Source: Quillaja saponaria
Taxonomy: Eukaryota > Streptophyta > Magnoliopsida > Fabales > Quillajaceae
DNA: 64,000 nt
NCBI GenBank assembly: GCA_029379385.1
Contig: CM055611.1
Span: 22,534,092-22,598,091 of the forward strand
Reading direction: 5' to 3'
Shown here: positions 1 through 12,596 of the stretch, piece by piece
Layout: every line of letters starts with the position of its first letter
Position numbering within the stretch: the first letter of the stretch is position 1
Position numbers and translations under genes: made by a program
The notes under the pieces: model-generated
Seen by the model: the letters and a program-made list of their open reading frames with translations, nothing else
Database searches by the model: none
What the model was told of the DNA's origin: nothing

Positions 1-180
1 TATGTATCAAAGGGGCCTGAGTTACTCAAAGTTTTACCTCTCAATAGAATTCATTATGGAAATGGCCAAACGACTGCCATTGAATTCTTAAGCAAAAAAT
101 TTGCATACTGCATCAATGGCATGTATGTAACAAAAAATTCGGCTTCTATATCAGTTATCTACATGAACTTCAAATATTTT
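1..180. other. 3' flank of the first gene, nothing else seen
   Basis: AT-rich sequence downstream of the minus-strand gene whose stop is at 181-183. It probably holds that gene's 3' UTR and the end of an unrelated neighbour. I see no coding frame. Confidence 0.4.
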
Positions 181-2678
181 TCACGTCTTAGCATCTCGAT
201 TAGCCCCTCCTCCATCTTGGGTCTTGCTTCTCTGGTCCTGCAAGGAAGCATTAGAAGCTGGTGGTGAACCGCTTACACTCTCTCGGCATTTATTTGGTGT
301 CGGTTTGAGAGAATCCTGTGCACTAAGATGGTGTTTCTCTATAGGTTTGGTTGACTCTGACCTACTGTTTGCATTACTTGGTTCAGTTGACGCGATGTGT
401 TTTCCCTTACTACCATTTTCCTGGTTTTTTGTTGGGTTGCTGCCAAGTTGTTTCTGTGATACAACTACAATTTCCTTTACAGCCTCCTCAAGTTTGTCCA
501 GTCTCTCTTTCACCTCCAAAAGCTCTGGATCAGGACCTGCTTCTTTTTCCTTAGCAGTACTTAATTCCATTATTGCTTTCTCCTTTTCTTGTTCTTGCTT
601 CTTTTTCTGCTCGAGTTCCTAAAATGTAATAAAATGTAAATTGGGCGAACATCATCATCCAAGGGGAAACAACAAAAAGAGAAGGATAATTTAAGCTTCT
701 CATAGTTGACAAGTACAACAAGAATGAAGTTGTGATCCTAGTGATATCATTTTACACAGCAAGAAGTATACATTAGCATGGTAATGTATGATTTATCAAC
801 TACCAGAGGAAACATGTGCAACCATGATAATAAAATATATAATATTTGCATCTTCTTATTGTCTTAAACTGCCTCTGCAACACAAGAGTAAGTGAGACAA
901 AAAGCATAACAGAAGAGAGCCCAAACAACTCACCATTATATGTGTTTTAATTTTTCATCATCTTGGTCAAAATGAAAAAACAAATGCCTAATCTATTATG
1001 GAATCCATTTTTAGTGACAACAATACAGTATATGTAGATGTTCAGGTTGATATACCTAAAACTAGCACAAGCACTTACTACTCTGACATATTTGAAGTTT
1101 GAACTATTAATGTCATCACTTGTTGGAAAAGATGAGACACACTCGCACTTTTATGGACTAAGTGATAAAGTAAGTATAGACTATAGACACACAGATTATA
1201 TGCTGCGGCAACTGCACAATCCTGATACCATAAAAATTGCACTCTAAATATGAAGTATCTTGGTCACGGCCCATATGAGAACAAATTGTCTATTAAGGAA
1301 AAAGGACAGCATTAAGGGCATTCTGTAGAAGTGGTGTTAACTGTATCACAGGGTTCCATCATAAAGAAAGCACAGTGTGAACTGATGAAAAAGTAGTTTT
1401 CAGGGGGCAGGGGATTTAGATCTGAAGCTACACAAAATAAAAGATTCAATAAGAATTAAATAAATTATTCATAATATTTTAATCCTAATTCTTAGACTAT
1501 CAGAAAAAAGCAAAGAGATGTACCATGTCCATTTTCCTCATTTCATAGCGAGCATATTGAGCCACCAAATACACAGCTGTCAGAGGAACACAAGTTATTC
1601 TAAACTGTAGCAGTAGATTTTGACTCAAACATATCAAATATGAAACAAGGTAATAGTATATGTTAGATACTAAGAAATTTATACCCAAGGATGGCATGCA
1701 GACGAAGAAGAGTTGTACAAGATGGAAATCAATCCTGACCATGAAAGACAGAAATGTCAGAATCAATTTGACCAATCAAGAGGAGGATGCCAATAGCATA
1801 ACTCCATAACCAAAGAACAACATGATTGGTAATCTTGTACATAATACTTCAGATTATACACATACATAATATTACAGTTCTGTTCATTTCAGGTGGTAGA
1901 CTATTTGGGTATGGATTATATGCCTAATGCAGATACACTATAACTCCAATGCAAAGAAATTCAATAATTCAGAAAGGCAATGAACATCCCGTTGGAATCC
2001 TATCCCGGAGATACAAAAATATAATGAAAAAAACGCTTATATTATTTTTTGCCCGTTTCTATTCAAAGGCATCAAGAAGGGTATTGCCAGATATAAGGAA
2101 TATCAATGTTAAAGTTTAAACTTTTCTCTGAAAATTCAAAATTTTAAAAAGTCTCAGAATATATCCTCAGTTTACTTATTCATTAGGACTCACTCAAACG
2201 AAGAAAAATTATATCTTTACGGAGCTCAGTTCAACTAAACTAGTTGCAAATTTAATGAAAAAAACTGGTTTTTATGGAAAAATAAACGTTAACAAGAAAT
2301 GTTGCGAAGCTGATCGAAAAAATGCCTAACAAAACGAAGCCCAAGTACATTAACTAAACCAGACCTCACATATTCAGCTATAGAAAAAAAAAAAAAAAAA
2401 AGAAGAAGCTGTGAACGAAGAATTGGAAGCAAATAGAAATACCCAAATTTCTTCTTCTTTGAGGGCTCACTGAAAACGATTTTAGCTGCAGACATGAAAT
2501 CCAGTTTATCCAGCTTCCTATACGTTTCCCAATAGTTTGAATCGACCTTCTCGTTGTTGACAATGGGTTTTTTCGTATTGCTCGTTTTATTGCTGTTGTT
2601 GTTACTGCAAAATGGCCGGGCTTGGACAAGCTTGAATTGTTCAGGTAATTGAAACCAAATGGCTTTGGCGCGAAACAT
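181..2678 (-). CDS. Predicted mitochondrial single-pass membrane protein with coiled coil, 258 aa
   Basis: I do not know the function. Four exons on the minus strand join in phase: 2678-2443, 1734-1685, 1576-1524 and 618-181 (777 nt). All introns are GT-AG. The N-terminus (MFRAKAIWFQ...) is basic and hydrophobic with no acidic residue before about position 14, and is followed by ARPFCS, which suggests a mitochondrial presequence. Residues 34-78 are charged. A hydrophobic stretch at about 82-102 (FHLVQLFFVCMPS..AVYLVA) is a likely membrane anchor. A Glu/Lys-rich coiled coil follows (about 105-165), then a low-complexity Ser/Asn/Lys tail. Exons 2 and 3 are short (50 and 53 nt), but the hydrophobic segment runs smoothly across their junction, which supports the model. 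Intron 1 carries a 17-A run near 2384-2401. Two longer open frames over exon 1 simply read into intron 1 and are not separate genes. Confidence 0.75.
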
Positions 2679-2699
2679 AGCTCTGGTAGTCTGGTTTAT

Positions 2700-4147
2700 G
2701 GATCAACATCTATGAACTGAAGCAGAGAGAGCAAGATATGTTGATCGCTGAAGAACGACGAAAGTGACTGTGTGTATATGTCTGTACGAGCTTCATAGCA
2801 GAGGCAAGCTGCCCTAAACAATTTCGGGGTCGAAGATGGAGGGAATAAAGAAAGGTATCCCGAAAACGCACCGTTTCAAAGATAATAACGTGTTCCCGTA
2901 ATCTTTGAGTTTGAGCCCATATATCCGATTCATATCAACTTTCGGGTCACCCACCACCTATATTTAGGTGGTTGATTTTGATAATATATTGTAAGATAAT
3001 TATAAATTAAAAGTGGTTTTAAAAACACAATAGTATATATTTTTAAAAACTGGTTATAATTTTATGATCACAATAAAATTTTAAAAATCATAATATAAAA
3101 TAATTTTTTTTTTTTAAGATTTTGTTTTAGTATCTCATATTTTATAAATGTGAATTTAATCTTAGTTATTTTAATTTCATATAATTTTTCTATAAGCGTA
3201 TCTTAACATTAAATCAAGTCTCGTGAATACCAACCCAACCTTAATCATTGATCTAAGAAAAACCAAACAAAAACACAAAAGAAATATACCCTTTTTTTTT
3301 TTTTTTTTTTTTTTTTTGTGTGTAGGCTTATTAGCTTATGGCAACATAGGTGGGACCCTTTTACTTTTTCTTTTTTTAATATCATATTAGTTTATGTTCA
3401 TTTTTAACTATTTACTTTTCGAAGCTATAATCATTTACCTCTAAACTCAAAATATAGTTTATCTTTTCATAAGCTAGATGAGTTAAAAGACTTTAGCAAA
3501 TGAATAATCTAACCTACACATTTAAGTCACTAACTACTACTAAAATCAGTCTTTGTCTTCCCTTATTTGACTTATTAGGTAGGATTATAAAATTTCTCTT
3601 AAAACTTGTATAATCCTAGTTTTATTCTTAACAAAATATTTAATCAAACAAATCTCACTTGGATGGACCCCACCTCCCTTCACCTCAAATAATAACTTTC
3701 CTTCTTTTTTTCTTTTTTTTTTTCATTTCTTTTAAAACTAAAATCTCCCACTAATCACACAATCACTAAATATATAAAATCACTACTCCACTATACACCA
3801 TAATGAGTTAACGTTACTTTCTCCCAATTTTTTTTTTTAAATTTTTAAAAAGTTGGGATCATCCAGCTCATTTTCAGGCATTTCCGTAATTTTCTTCAAC
3901 TCAGAGCCCATTTATTTATCCAATCCAGATTTATATATCCACCAGACTCCAAACTAACACAGACGCACCGGCAGTACTCGCCGCCGGTGGAACCCATTAG
4001 CGTAAAAACCTTCTTTATTCCTTTCTCTCTCCACAAATTTTCAAAAAATCAAAATTTTCTTGAACAAATATAAAAATTTAGTGAATTGCAGAGCATTTAG
4101 ATACAAATGAAGTTGATGTAGCTAGCTTACAAAATCCGCGACGAAGA
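2700..4147. other. Divergent intergenic region between the first two genes
   Basis: This is the shared promoter region of the minus-strand membrane protein gene and the plus-strand PPPDE gene. It is AT-rich, with a 25-nt T run at about 3292-3317. The pyrimidine-rich leader of the PPPDE gene starts after about 3960, and a TATATAT-like box lies near 3931. I see no coding frame or transposon ends. Confidence 0.5.
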
Positions 4148-5419
4148 ATGCTGTGTAGGAAAAGCTCCAAAAACGACGTTGATTCAGGATCGGTTCCGGT
4201 ATACCTCAATGTGTACGATCTGACTCCCATTAACGGCTATGCTTACTGGTTCGGCCTCGGAGTTTATCACTCTGGTGTTCAAGGTTCGTCTTTAATTCTA
4301 GCTCAATTTTGTTCTGAATTTTATGAATTTGAATTCCTTTTAGCTCAGATCTGGGATCTGTAAGAAGCTAATGGGTTTTGATTCGGTGTGTGTCTTTGTG
4401 GATGTAGTTCATGGAGTTGAGTATGCATTCGGAGCTCATGAATATCCAACGACTGGGATTTTTGAAGGGGAACCGAAAAGGTGTGATGGGTTTACTTTTA
4501 GGAAGACAATTTTGATTGGGAAAACGGATATGGAAACTGGGGAAGTTAGAACAATAATGGAAGAACTTGCAGGAGAATACAGAGGAAATGCATATAATTT
4601 GATTAGCAAGAATTGCAACCATTTCTGCAATGATGCATGTGTTAGACTCACTGGAAATCCTATACCAAGTTGGGTTAATCGCCTTGCTAGAATTGGTAAG
4701 TAGGAACAGTTATTTTTATTTATCCTAGTTCCTCTCTTTATTGGATAATTATTGTTAACGTTATTTCCAATTCTACTCCACCTGATATTTGTTTGTCTTT
4801 CTTTACTTATTCCTTGAGTGAAACAAAAATAATCCTATCCATATTTATCTTTTAATTTGTGAATGACAACACTGCTTTGGTTGTTTTACATGTTATAATT
4901 ATGTACGGAAACTCGTTAATACATTTGCCATGAAAATTTAATGTTAATGATAACAGTGGTTGTTAACCTTTTTTTCCTTTATTGGTCCTTAACATGTTCA
5001 AAAGGAAAAAAATGTTTTTTTTTTTTTTTTCTTTAATCAAAAGAAACCAATATATGCTTTATGTAACATTGTTGAAGAGTCTAAAGGATGATGACTTGAG
5101 ATAATGTTCTATCTGGCTGAATGATAATGATTTTGTCAAATTGTGGGTGATAGTTTGGCAATTTGCAGGGGTTTTGTGTAATTGTGTTCTTCCAATGACT
5201 TTGAATTCAACAAAAGTTAGGCATCATAGAATAGAAGATAAGCAATGTGAAGGAGAGAAGCAAGTTTTAACATGCGAATCCAAGAAGCTGACAACTTGTA
5301 ATTCTACTTCATCTTCTTCATCATCTCCTTCTGCCTCAGGAATCCGCAGGGGAAGAAGCAGAACCAGACGGGCTCTTCCGCCGTCTTCACCATTGATTAT
5401 TGGATCGTCTTCTTCTTGA
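4148..5419 (+). CDS. PPPDE-domain (DeSI-like) thiol peptidase, 224 aa
   Basis: Three exons, 4148-4283, 4408-4695 and 5169-5419 (675 nt, all GT-AG), encode a PPPDE-family protein. Family members are papain-like cysteine isopeptidases related to the deSUMOylating isopeptidases (DeSI) and deubiquitinases. The fold runs from about residue 16 to 140. The catalytic pair is visible as His41 in VYHSGV and Cys115 in SKNCNHFCND. Typical plant motifs are also present: VYDLTPINGYAYWFGLGVYH, FGAHEYPTTGIFEGEP and LTGNPIPSWVNRLARIG. The C-terminal 60 residues are Ser- and Arg-rich and look disordered. I chose the ATG at 4148 because it opens the frame a few residues before the domain. The gene is complete. 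In Arabidopsis I recall a PPPDE gene (AT1G80690) next to NUP96 and RAE1, matching this neighbourhood. The actual substrate (SUMO or ubiquitin conjugates) cannot be read from sequence. Confidence 0.93.
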
Positions 5420-6401
5420 TGCCATTTATTTTTTGCCTTTTCCTTTTTCATTTTCTTGTCTGTCATGTTAGAGAAAAGGAAAAAACGAATCAAAATTTTT
5501 TGTTCATTCATCCAATCTCATCTCCTTATAAAGCTAACATGTCAAAAAACCCTCCCAGGAGAGCATTTACAATTTGTGCATTACCCCTATATTTTTGTTC
5601 TCCTTATTGGCTTATTTTGGTTGGTTTCATGGCAAGATTGTTTTGGAAAATTTGATATTGCCTGGATCAAATTATACTTGGAAAATGGTGTTTGTATGAA
5701 TATTATCCTCTCAGTATTGAACAAATTTTTTTTTTTCCCTCATGAATTTCTGTAGGATTCAATTTAATAGAGTAGCTGTTATAAAGTGGATCTTTTTCTT
5801 TTTTTTCTGGGCCATGTTATAAAGTGGATCTTTAAGGATTCAAAATAACAGTTCAAGAATAGTTCATCAAAAGGCTAGTTTTCTCTTTCCTCAGATGATT
5901 AGTCTTGTGTGCATAATTGATAATTCTAGTTTATAAAGTGTAGTTGCTGATCAATCATGGAGCCATTATCTTTGGAAGTATGCATCTATCTCTATCCATA
6001 AAAGATTGTCACTTCACTAATTTTGCTTTTATGGGTAGTCCCCTAGTCACTTACTTCATTAAGATGCTTGCACCTTTTCTTCCTCTCATACTATTTGAGT
6101 CAAGCTGGAGGTTGGAACTGCTAATACTTTTTGACTTACAGAAACAAGTGTACAGATGAGGTCTTTATCTTAAAGATTTATGTTTACACATAAATCTAAT
6201 AAAATCACATTGATTTAGAGAAACCCAGATCATTGAGATTCCAAATTCACCTACTCGGATTACCTACCAACCTTTGATTAGTTAAAGAACTTGTTCACTT
6301 CTTTTCTTCTTTGGGTAGCAGTCCTGCCAGTTTCATAGATACTTACTACAGCAATAATTGGGTTTATATCAGATAACCAATTTGACCAATATGCTAGCAG
6401 G
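5420..6401. other. Convergent intergenic region
   Basis: The space between the 3' ends of the PPPDE gene (+) and the DCN1-like gene (-) is AT-rich. An 18-bp direct repeat, GTTATAAAGTGGATCTTT, lies at about 5778 and 5816. I see no other coding sequence. The short plus-strand open frames at 5416-5755 are 3' UTR shadow. Confidence 0.45.
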
Positions 6402-9400
6402 TTATGTCCGCTTGTCGCGCATCCATTCAACGAAATTGTCCAGGACCAAGGGCCAGGCAAGTTCCGGATCATAATTGCGAAGGTCTGGAAAGCTTATCTG
6501 TGCAAGGGGAAGTGACAATGCCAGCTTAGATTACCCAAAAAATACAGATAAAAATGAATAGCAATAGAACCTTCGCTAAAGTTAAAACCTATACAAAATC
6601 ATTTGAGCAGCACAATACATGAGGAGGCAAAAAGATCTCTACTCCGACTATACAAATTGTATGATGTCATTTTCATTCCCCATCTTTGTTTCACTGCATT
6701 GATCTCTTACTTGTTTAGTCATCTCCCAAATCAACTACTATAATACTCTATCAAAAGCAAATGACAATATAACAAAGTGCAACTGCCCGCCATGGAGGTT
6801 TAGTAACACAATCTGAATAGAGCATGAGAAAGTGAAATTTGTCACATCAAAAAAAATTTAAGCAAGTCTTCTTGTAATAAGAACAAAGCAAAATGAAGAA
6901 AATGGGAGACAAAAAGGATACCTCATGACAGAACCGATAAAAGCCCATCCATTGATCCATGTTTATGACCTTGTAATCATTCTGAGTCTGCATAATAACA
7001 CACGTGTGAGAATTACTTTGTTTACTATGGTATGAGTATAATTGAAGATTGGAAAATGTAGCTTTCCTGAACTCCATTAATCCATTATGATGGAATCCAA
7101 AATTCATAAAAAGTGCATCAGAAAGAAACATGACTAATGGGCCTCGGTGCTTGCTTTCTAACATAACCTCTCAGTCACTCATCTTCTTTTGAACAGAAAC
7201 CAGAAAAAGAGGAACACCGGGCATTTCAGAGTCAAAGTACATGCATTATCAGAATTAGGATAGACAGGCACATGGTGAATGCAGACAGTTTTTTCTTGCT
7301 CTCCAGAGTAAAGCTATAAACTACATCAAGGCCACCACCAACATCAACCTAACTTCAACAAGGCAATCAGGATATAAGCTATCCTTCCACTAAAAATTGA
7401 AGTGGTTATGCCATCAGATTTAAATCACTGTTTCAAAGGTTAAAAATCAAAACTTGATAAACTTCAAAATTTGGGTGTATGAATTCTGTCCATCAAAGGT
7501 TAAAATTTAAGCAGATACTGAGTCACTCACCTTCAAATACTCAACGAATAAGTTAACCCTGCACAGAGAATTGAGAACCCAATACAAGAGTAAGTAGTTC
7601 ACAGATGCTCTCTATATCTATGCTCTTTTGTTTCTCCTCTGAAAAGAATACAGATTTTGAAATGTAATGAATATGGAAACGGTTAAAAATATACTGAATC
7701 TCAATCTGAGGAGTTAAGACCCCCATTAACAGAATATACCTGTTAGACAATACCGGAATGAATAAGTATAGAAATCCACAAAATTTGATGGTCTTCTGAC
7801 CTTTTCATGATATAATACAAAAAATCAGCACCTTTACCCAATCCCTTAAAGCAAATGATCAAAAGGGCATAATTTTACTGTTGTACCTCTTTCTCTAAAT
7901 CTGGAAGTTGCTTCTTCAATTTGCTTACAGTATCAGCCCTCAGTGCTTTAAGGCCCTGTCTCCACTCATCCTATAACTCAACAAGATCAGCAGAGTGATT
8001 GCAATAATTGAATAATATTCAAATGTGTGTAGAAAGAGAGATCAATGTGATGTAGAATCTCCCATCAAAATATGGAAAGCATAAAATTGTATGGAGAGCT
8101 CCCAAAATCAATTTTATGGACAGCAAATTGCAGCATGAGAATGGTCCCTTACCAAGGTAAAATACCCGTGTCTTTCAGCTTTCATTTTCCTGGAACATGA
8201 AATCCATCAGTTCCATGGCTTGATTTTAAGCCTAGGATTTAAGAATGAGCTAACAAATGACTCTTAAATCTAGCTTACCAAGCAAGCATCAAGATCCTCA
8301 CATCAGTATGATCCACTTCCATGTCTGCACAGAGAGTTTCAATTCCTTCTGGACTGCATCAGAAGTATTAATCATAAATCAACCTTCACGTTTAGAAAAG
8401 GTCTACTACTTGGATATACAAAAAATATTCTTCAAGAGTTAAGAAAAACTCAAAACTTCAGGTGAGATGTGATGCAATGAAAATGAGGTTTCATAAAAAA
8501 GCAATGCAAGATACTGATACCTGCTAACCATTTCTTAGTTGTCATTTGATTATGTGAAATTTCATGACAAATCATTTCTTTTCTTTCCTTCTTGTTCTTA
8601 CAAATGAAAACAAACTTCTACTGGGCTAAACTTGTTACTAACGCATATAAATTCTTAATATTCATTGTCACTTTACAGAATCCTTATTGTGCTGTTACCT
8701 GATATTTTACAATTAATATCTTGACAGTTCTGATAATCCTATCAAATTTTCAATTAACCATTAACTCCCACAAACAGAATCAGTTGTTTTGAAGAAATTA
8801 TGCCTACTCATTTCAAATTTCCAATTTCTAGCCTCATTTCCACCAAGTATGTAAACTAAATGAAAATGAATAGTGTCACGTTTTAGAAGAAAATGCTTCA
8901 TTGCTTCTACTTCAAGATCACTTTCTAAAATTGATAAACACATTCCTAATCCACGAATGCTCTTCAATAAATAGGAGTCTCAACAGTTCCTCACTTGATG
9001 ATTTAATCTAATCTTGCGTTTCTTTAGATTGAGTTCTCAAATATTAAGTGCTAATTTGTATATTCTCTTGGGATTTAAGTTTCAGGAATGATGTGCAAAT
9101 TCATTAATTTAAATAAAATCTCAATCTGAAGAATGCAATTTGAAATGTATATTATACAAACTGAAAATATATGCAATTTAAAGTTGGGAAACCGTTGCAG
9201 ATTTAGATGTATATGTTGGTAGAGTAAAAACTTACTCAATCATACCGGAAGATCCATTAGCATATGAATAAAATAGATTATCAATCCGCTCCATTTCCTT
9301 GGTACTTGCTTTATTTGAGGCTGAATGAATGAGTTTGTGTAATTACAAACATTACATTTACGATATGCTAAGAAAAGCTGTGTAATTAAATGTCAAGACA

Positions 9401-10496
9401 ATACAAGGCAACAAATAATTTAAAGCATAACTACACAGCTGACAAGAAAAAGGAGAAGGAATAAACAGAAAGCCAAAAACAAGAAATTTGCCTCAACATA
9501 TATGTAAAGAAACTTAAGTAAATCACAACATTTTTACTACTAATATTACTCGCTTATAAAAAAAAGGAATATTTTTTTTAGCACAAGTAGACCAATTTTT
9601 TTCTTTGTATTTTTTATAAGTTTTGTAACTGATATCTTTAAGTCTTCAAACTCGAAATCAATACAACTACAAGTTTAGAGCAGAAAGGGTCAAGGGACTC
9701 CTAAGCTGGATTCAAGAAGAATCTCTGACCTTAAAACCCAAAACATAAATAACATTACAATGACAAACAACACCCACCAGCTTGCTCTGCTCTTGAGACA
9801 CATAAACCAAGCCTGACACAGGCTCAAATAAATTTTTCAAAAATTCAAATTTTCTCCATCTTCCCCACAGATAATCAAAGTGTCATCATACAGAAAAGAA
9901 CCCATTCACATGTTAAAACTAGAGCAGAAGCTTGGCTGCATACTCCTGGAAAAGAAATATGGTTCCCATTTTAGAGATAATCTAGTATAAATCTACTCCC
10001 ACTTGTAAAAATAAAAAATAAAAAAAACTAAGAAAAAGAAACAACGGAAGAAAATAAAAGTACAACCAATGATATGGAAAGAAAACAAAACAAAATATTT
10101 TAATATAAAATAAGCAAATGACAGTGTAATTCATTTCTGGGCATCAATTTTTATAATAGCACCCACCAGAAAACAATACAAAATTCTAATCATAATTGGT
10201 CATAAAACTCAAACACAAAAAGAGTTAATCATAGCCTAGAGAAGCTTCAACATTGCAAGGAGTCCTGAAAGGATAAGCATAGCCAAAAGCCAACAACTTT
10301 TACCATTAAATTCATATATTTATAAGAAATGAAAGAAAGAAAATGGAATCTCGCAAATAAAATTTCCCACGGCAAGTTAAATAAGAAGAAAGAGTACCAA
10401 GAGAGATCAATTACCGGAGCGGAAGGGATCCACCGCCGAGGAATTCGATGCTGTTGAATTGGATTGACCCGTTTTCCTCGATGCAGAACGACGCAT
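6402..10496 (-). CDS. DCN1-like cullin neddylation protein (PONY domain), one-base frameshift in exon 7
   Basis: Nine exons on the minus strand: 10496-10415, 9320-9236, 8353-8279, 8189-8153, 7970-7887, 7800-7740, 7638-7531, 6987-6922 and 6497-6402. The product is a defective-in-cullin-neddylation-1-like protein of about 230 aa. Family members are scaffold-type E3s that bind the NEDD8 E2 and cullins and promote cullin neddylation. The potentiating-neddylation (PONY) domain covers most of the protein; motifs include MERIDNLFYSYANGSSGMID, EEKQKSIDIESICELL, NMDQWMGFYRFCHE and NYDPELAWPLVLDNFVEW. The start gives MRRSASRKTG. Exon 7 contains one extra base, a CCC run at 7557-7559 where CC is expected. 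As written, the frame ends just after GSQFSVQG, losing about 70 residues that include the conserved acidic cullin-binding surface. Without that base all nine exons join to 693 nt. I treat this as a likely sequence error, but a real null allele is possible. Confidence 0.85.
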
Positions 10497-11089
10497 TTTC
10501 TGTAAGAATTCCAGAGAGAGAAATAGCTTCGAATTCGAGCGAGCGAAGGAAGAAGCTTCGTCGCCCGAAATCCTATAGGAAGCGCCAAATTCAAGCTTAG
10601 CTTCAGAGAAGATCAAATTGCAGAAGGAGAAGGTGACTTAGATATGGGTCTGCGACAAGGTTGAAGGTGATGACGTGGACTACAAACTCTCACTCTGTCT
10701 TTTTATAATGGGAAATTGCTTTGTAGTGCGTACAGTTTTAATGGTTGAGACGTTTAAGTTCTTTGCTTTGATTTGAACATCTCCACCAAAAGAAAAAGAG
10801 GGACACTTTAGCAAAGAGGGAACTTGCACTTTATTTAACTGCATTAAAAAAATATTGTAAATAAAGCAAATGATAGGAAAGGAAAACAAAAAAAGTTATT
10901 AAATTTGGGTTTGATATCATCATATATTGTGTGGAAGTTCATCTTATAATTTCATCATATTTCCAGCTTCCGGGGCAAGTTCCAAAGTGCTTTGGATGAA
11001 TACCAAAAAAAAAAAAACTTTTATTTAATGTGTTTTTGGTTCAAAGCTTTTGATTTCAGAGGCTAACAAAATCACACTCTACAACTTCC
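10497..11089. other. Promoter region of the DCN1-like gene
   Basis: This stretch lies between the DCN1-like start (minus strand) and the 3' end of the NUP96 relic. A GA-rich leader at about 10500-10640 is probably the 5' UTR. I see nothing else. Confidence 0.4.
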
Positions 11090-12200
11090 TTTTCTCTATA
11101 TAAGCTTCTTGGTCAACATCTGGAGAAGCTTCCTTCACATCTGGATCATTTCTTCCTCATTGTCCTCACCTGCAGATTCTAGTTGCCCTTTGCATTCCTT
11201 TCTCAGAAAAATGAAATCTAATCAATTCCCAGACCATTGCAATTGGTGTGTCAAACCTAAATAAGAAGTGAAAGATAGCACAGGAACATCAGACTGCCTC
11301 AAAAGGATATCATAATAGCTGTGACAAATCTCCTGGAGCATTGTGCGATTAGCCAAGTTTTAAGCCTCAGTTTGCATGACCCAATTTCAACATTTTTTAT
11401 CTCATGATTTATTCCCTTGTAGAGATTTAAAGGAAAATCAAAAGCAAAGTCAGCAAGTCCCTCTCTCACTTTATCATTTTCATCTAACAACTTTGTAAAT
11501 AGCCACCTTCTCTAAATTGATTACCAACGATAATGCCTCGTGACAGTTATCACTCCCCGGTGCACCAGTGTGCACAACGACGCCATTTGGACCCCTACAC
11601 GAAAGAAAGGACCTACCCATGAACAGGCATGCATCAACTATATTACAGGAGTGGTTTCCTGCTACAAAAGTTTCATGTTTGAGCTCCAACTTAAAACCTT
11701 CTGCTTTTGTGGTTTTCGGAGGCATATGCCCTTATATTGATTTCTGAAAGAAATCCTCTGCCTCCTCTTCTTCACCAGGAAACATCAACATTCTCATTTC
11801 TCTCATCTTTACAGGATCAAGCCTAAGATGAGCAGGAAGAGAATGTGAAAGCTTAATCTTCGTTGGTATTTCTTTCAATTTCTTCATCAACATCACCATC
11901 TATCTCAACATGATCTTGAACTGCAGCACCATCGATATCTTCATCATCTTCTTCACTAAATCCAAATCTACTAAAATGATGAACTGAGAATTGCCATTCA
12001 CCATTTGTGGGGTCAAATGAAATAAACCAAGCTACCTGTCTCTCTGCACACTGTCTTAATTTCCTCACAAGAAAATCTAGCTGATGCTTTTCAAATTCAT
12101 ATAATCTACTCCCTGTCTCTCTGCACATTGAAACTTCAAAATCTTATCTAAATCTGACATACCCGTAACCAAGTGTATTAGAAATTCTTCCTGCATTACA
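11090..12200 (-). pseudogene. NUP96: Relic of nucleoporin NUP96 (SAR3/MOS3 type): end of the S59 autopeptidase domain plus start of the Nup96 region
   Basis: Read on the minus strand, broken frames match the N-terminal third of plant NUP96. At about 12190-11855 is the end of the Nup98-type autopeptidase (S59) domain: GYGYVRF, SRLYEFEKHQLDFLVRKL, FISFDPTNGEWQFSVHHFS and FGFSEEDDEDI. At 11850-11730 follows LSHSLPAHLRLDPVKMREMR, then MLMFPGEEEEAEDFFQK. At 11725-11480 are PPKTTKAEGFKLELKHETF and INLEKVAIYKVVR. At 11490-11300 are DENDKVREGLADFAFDFPLN and GINHEIKNVEIG. At 11340-11090 is an eroding tail (ANRTMLQEICHSYYDI, ESAGEDNEEE). Breaks include an in-frame TAA at 11732-11734, a frame change near 11485, another near 11350, and missing sequence upstream of GYGYVRF. 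The large Nup96 helical region is absent. In a live gene this protein belongs to the NUP107-160 scaffold. It stands head-to-head with RAE1, the order I recall for AT1G80680/AT1G80670, so it is probably the original gene decaying in place rather than a retrocopy. Confidence 0.88.
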
Positions 12201-12463
12201 TTTACTAAGAGACATTTTGCTTTCTGCTATGAAATTCAAAGGAATCCCCCGATTACATAAAAAGTAAGATTAAAATTTAGTATAGGAAAGATAATGGCAC
12301 GGATCATTTTAAAATTATGAATTTTTGATTTTAATTTTTTAAATCGTAATGACTAAAGTGTATTATAGTGTAAACTATAAAGTTGAGAATGTAATTTAGC
12401 CATTTTTTTTTATTTGAAGCAGACTCTTAACCTACGCAAGACCCCATGATAGCCACCTCTCCC

Positions 12464-12470
12464 TATATAA
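12464..12470 (+). promoter_or_regulatory. Probable TATA box of RAE1
   Basis: TATATAA lies about 127 bases upstream of the RAE1 ATG at 12597, in CCCTATATAAAGAAA, with a pyrimidine-rich leader after it. Position and sequence fit a plant TATA box. No transcript evidence is available. Confidence 0.5.
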
Positions 12471-12596
12471 AGAAAATTTCACTCTTCGACCTTTCCCTCG
12501 CTTCCCTCTTCGTTTGAAGTAAACCGGACCATCTCTTCTGCGTTCACTGGGTGGTTACCTCTCCATAATTCAACTCCTTTCTGTGTCATATTTTCA

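Noticed and set aside
224..622. Plus-strand open frames opposite the first gene
   Set aside because: They are the antisense of exon 4 of the coiled-coil protein; the minus frame has the better coding character and splices to upstream exons.
11853..12128. A 91-aa minus-strand open frame that could be a small gene
   Set aside because: It is the best-preserved piece of the NUP96 relic and continues, broken, on both sides.
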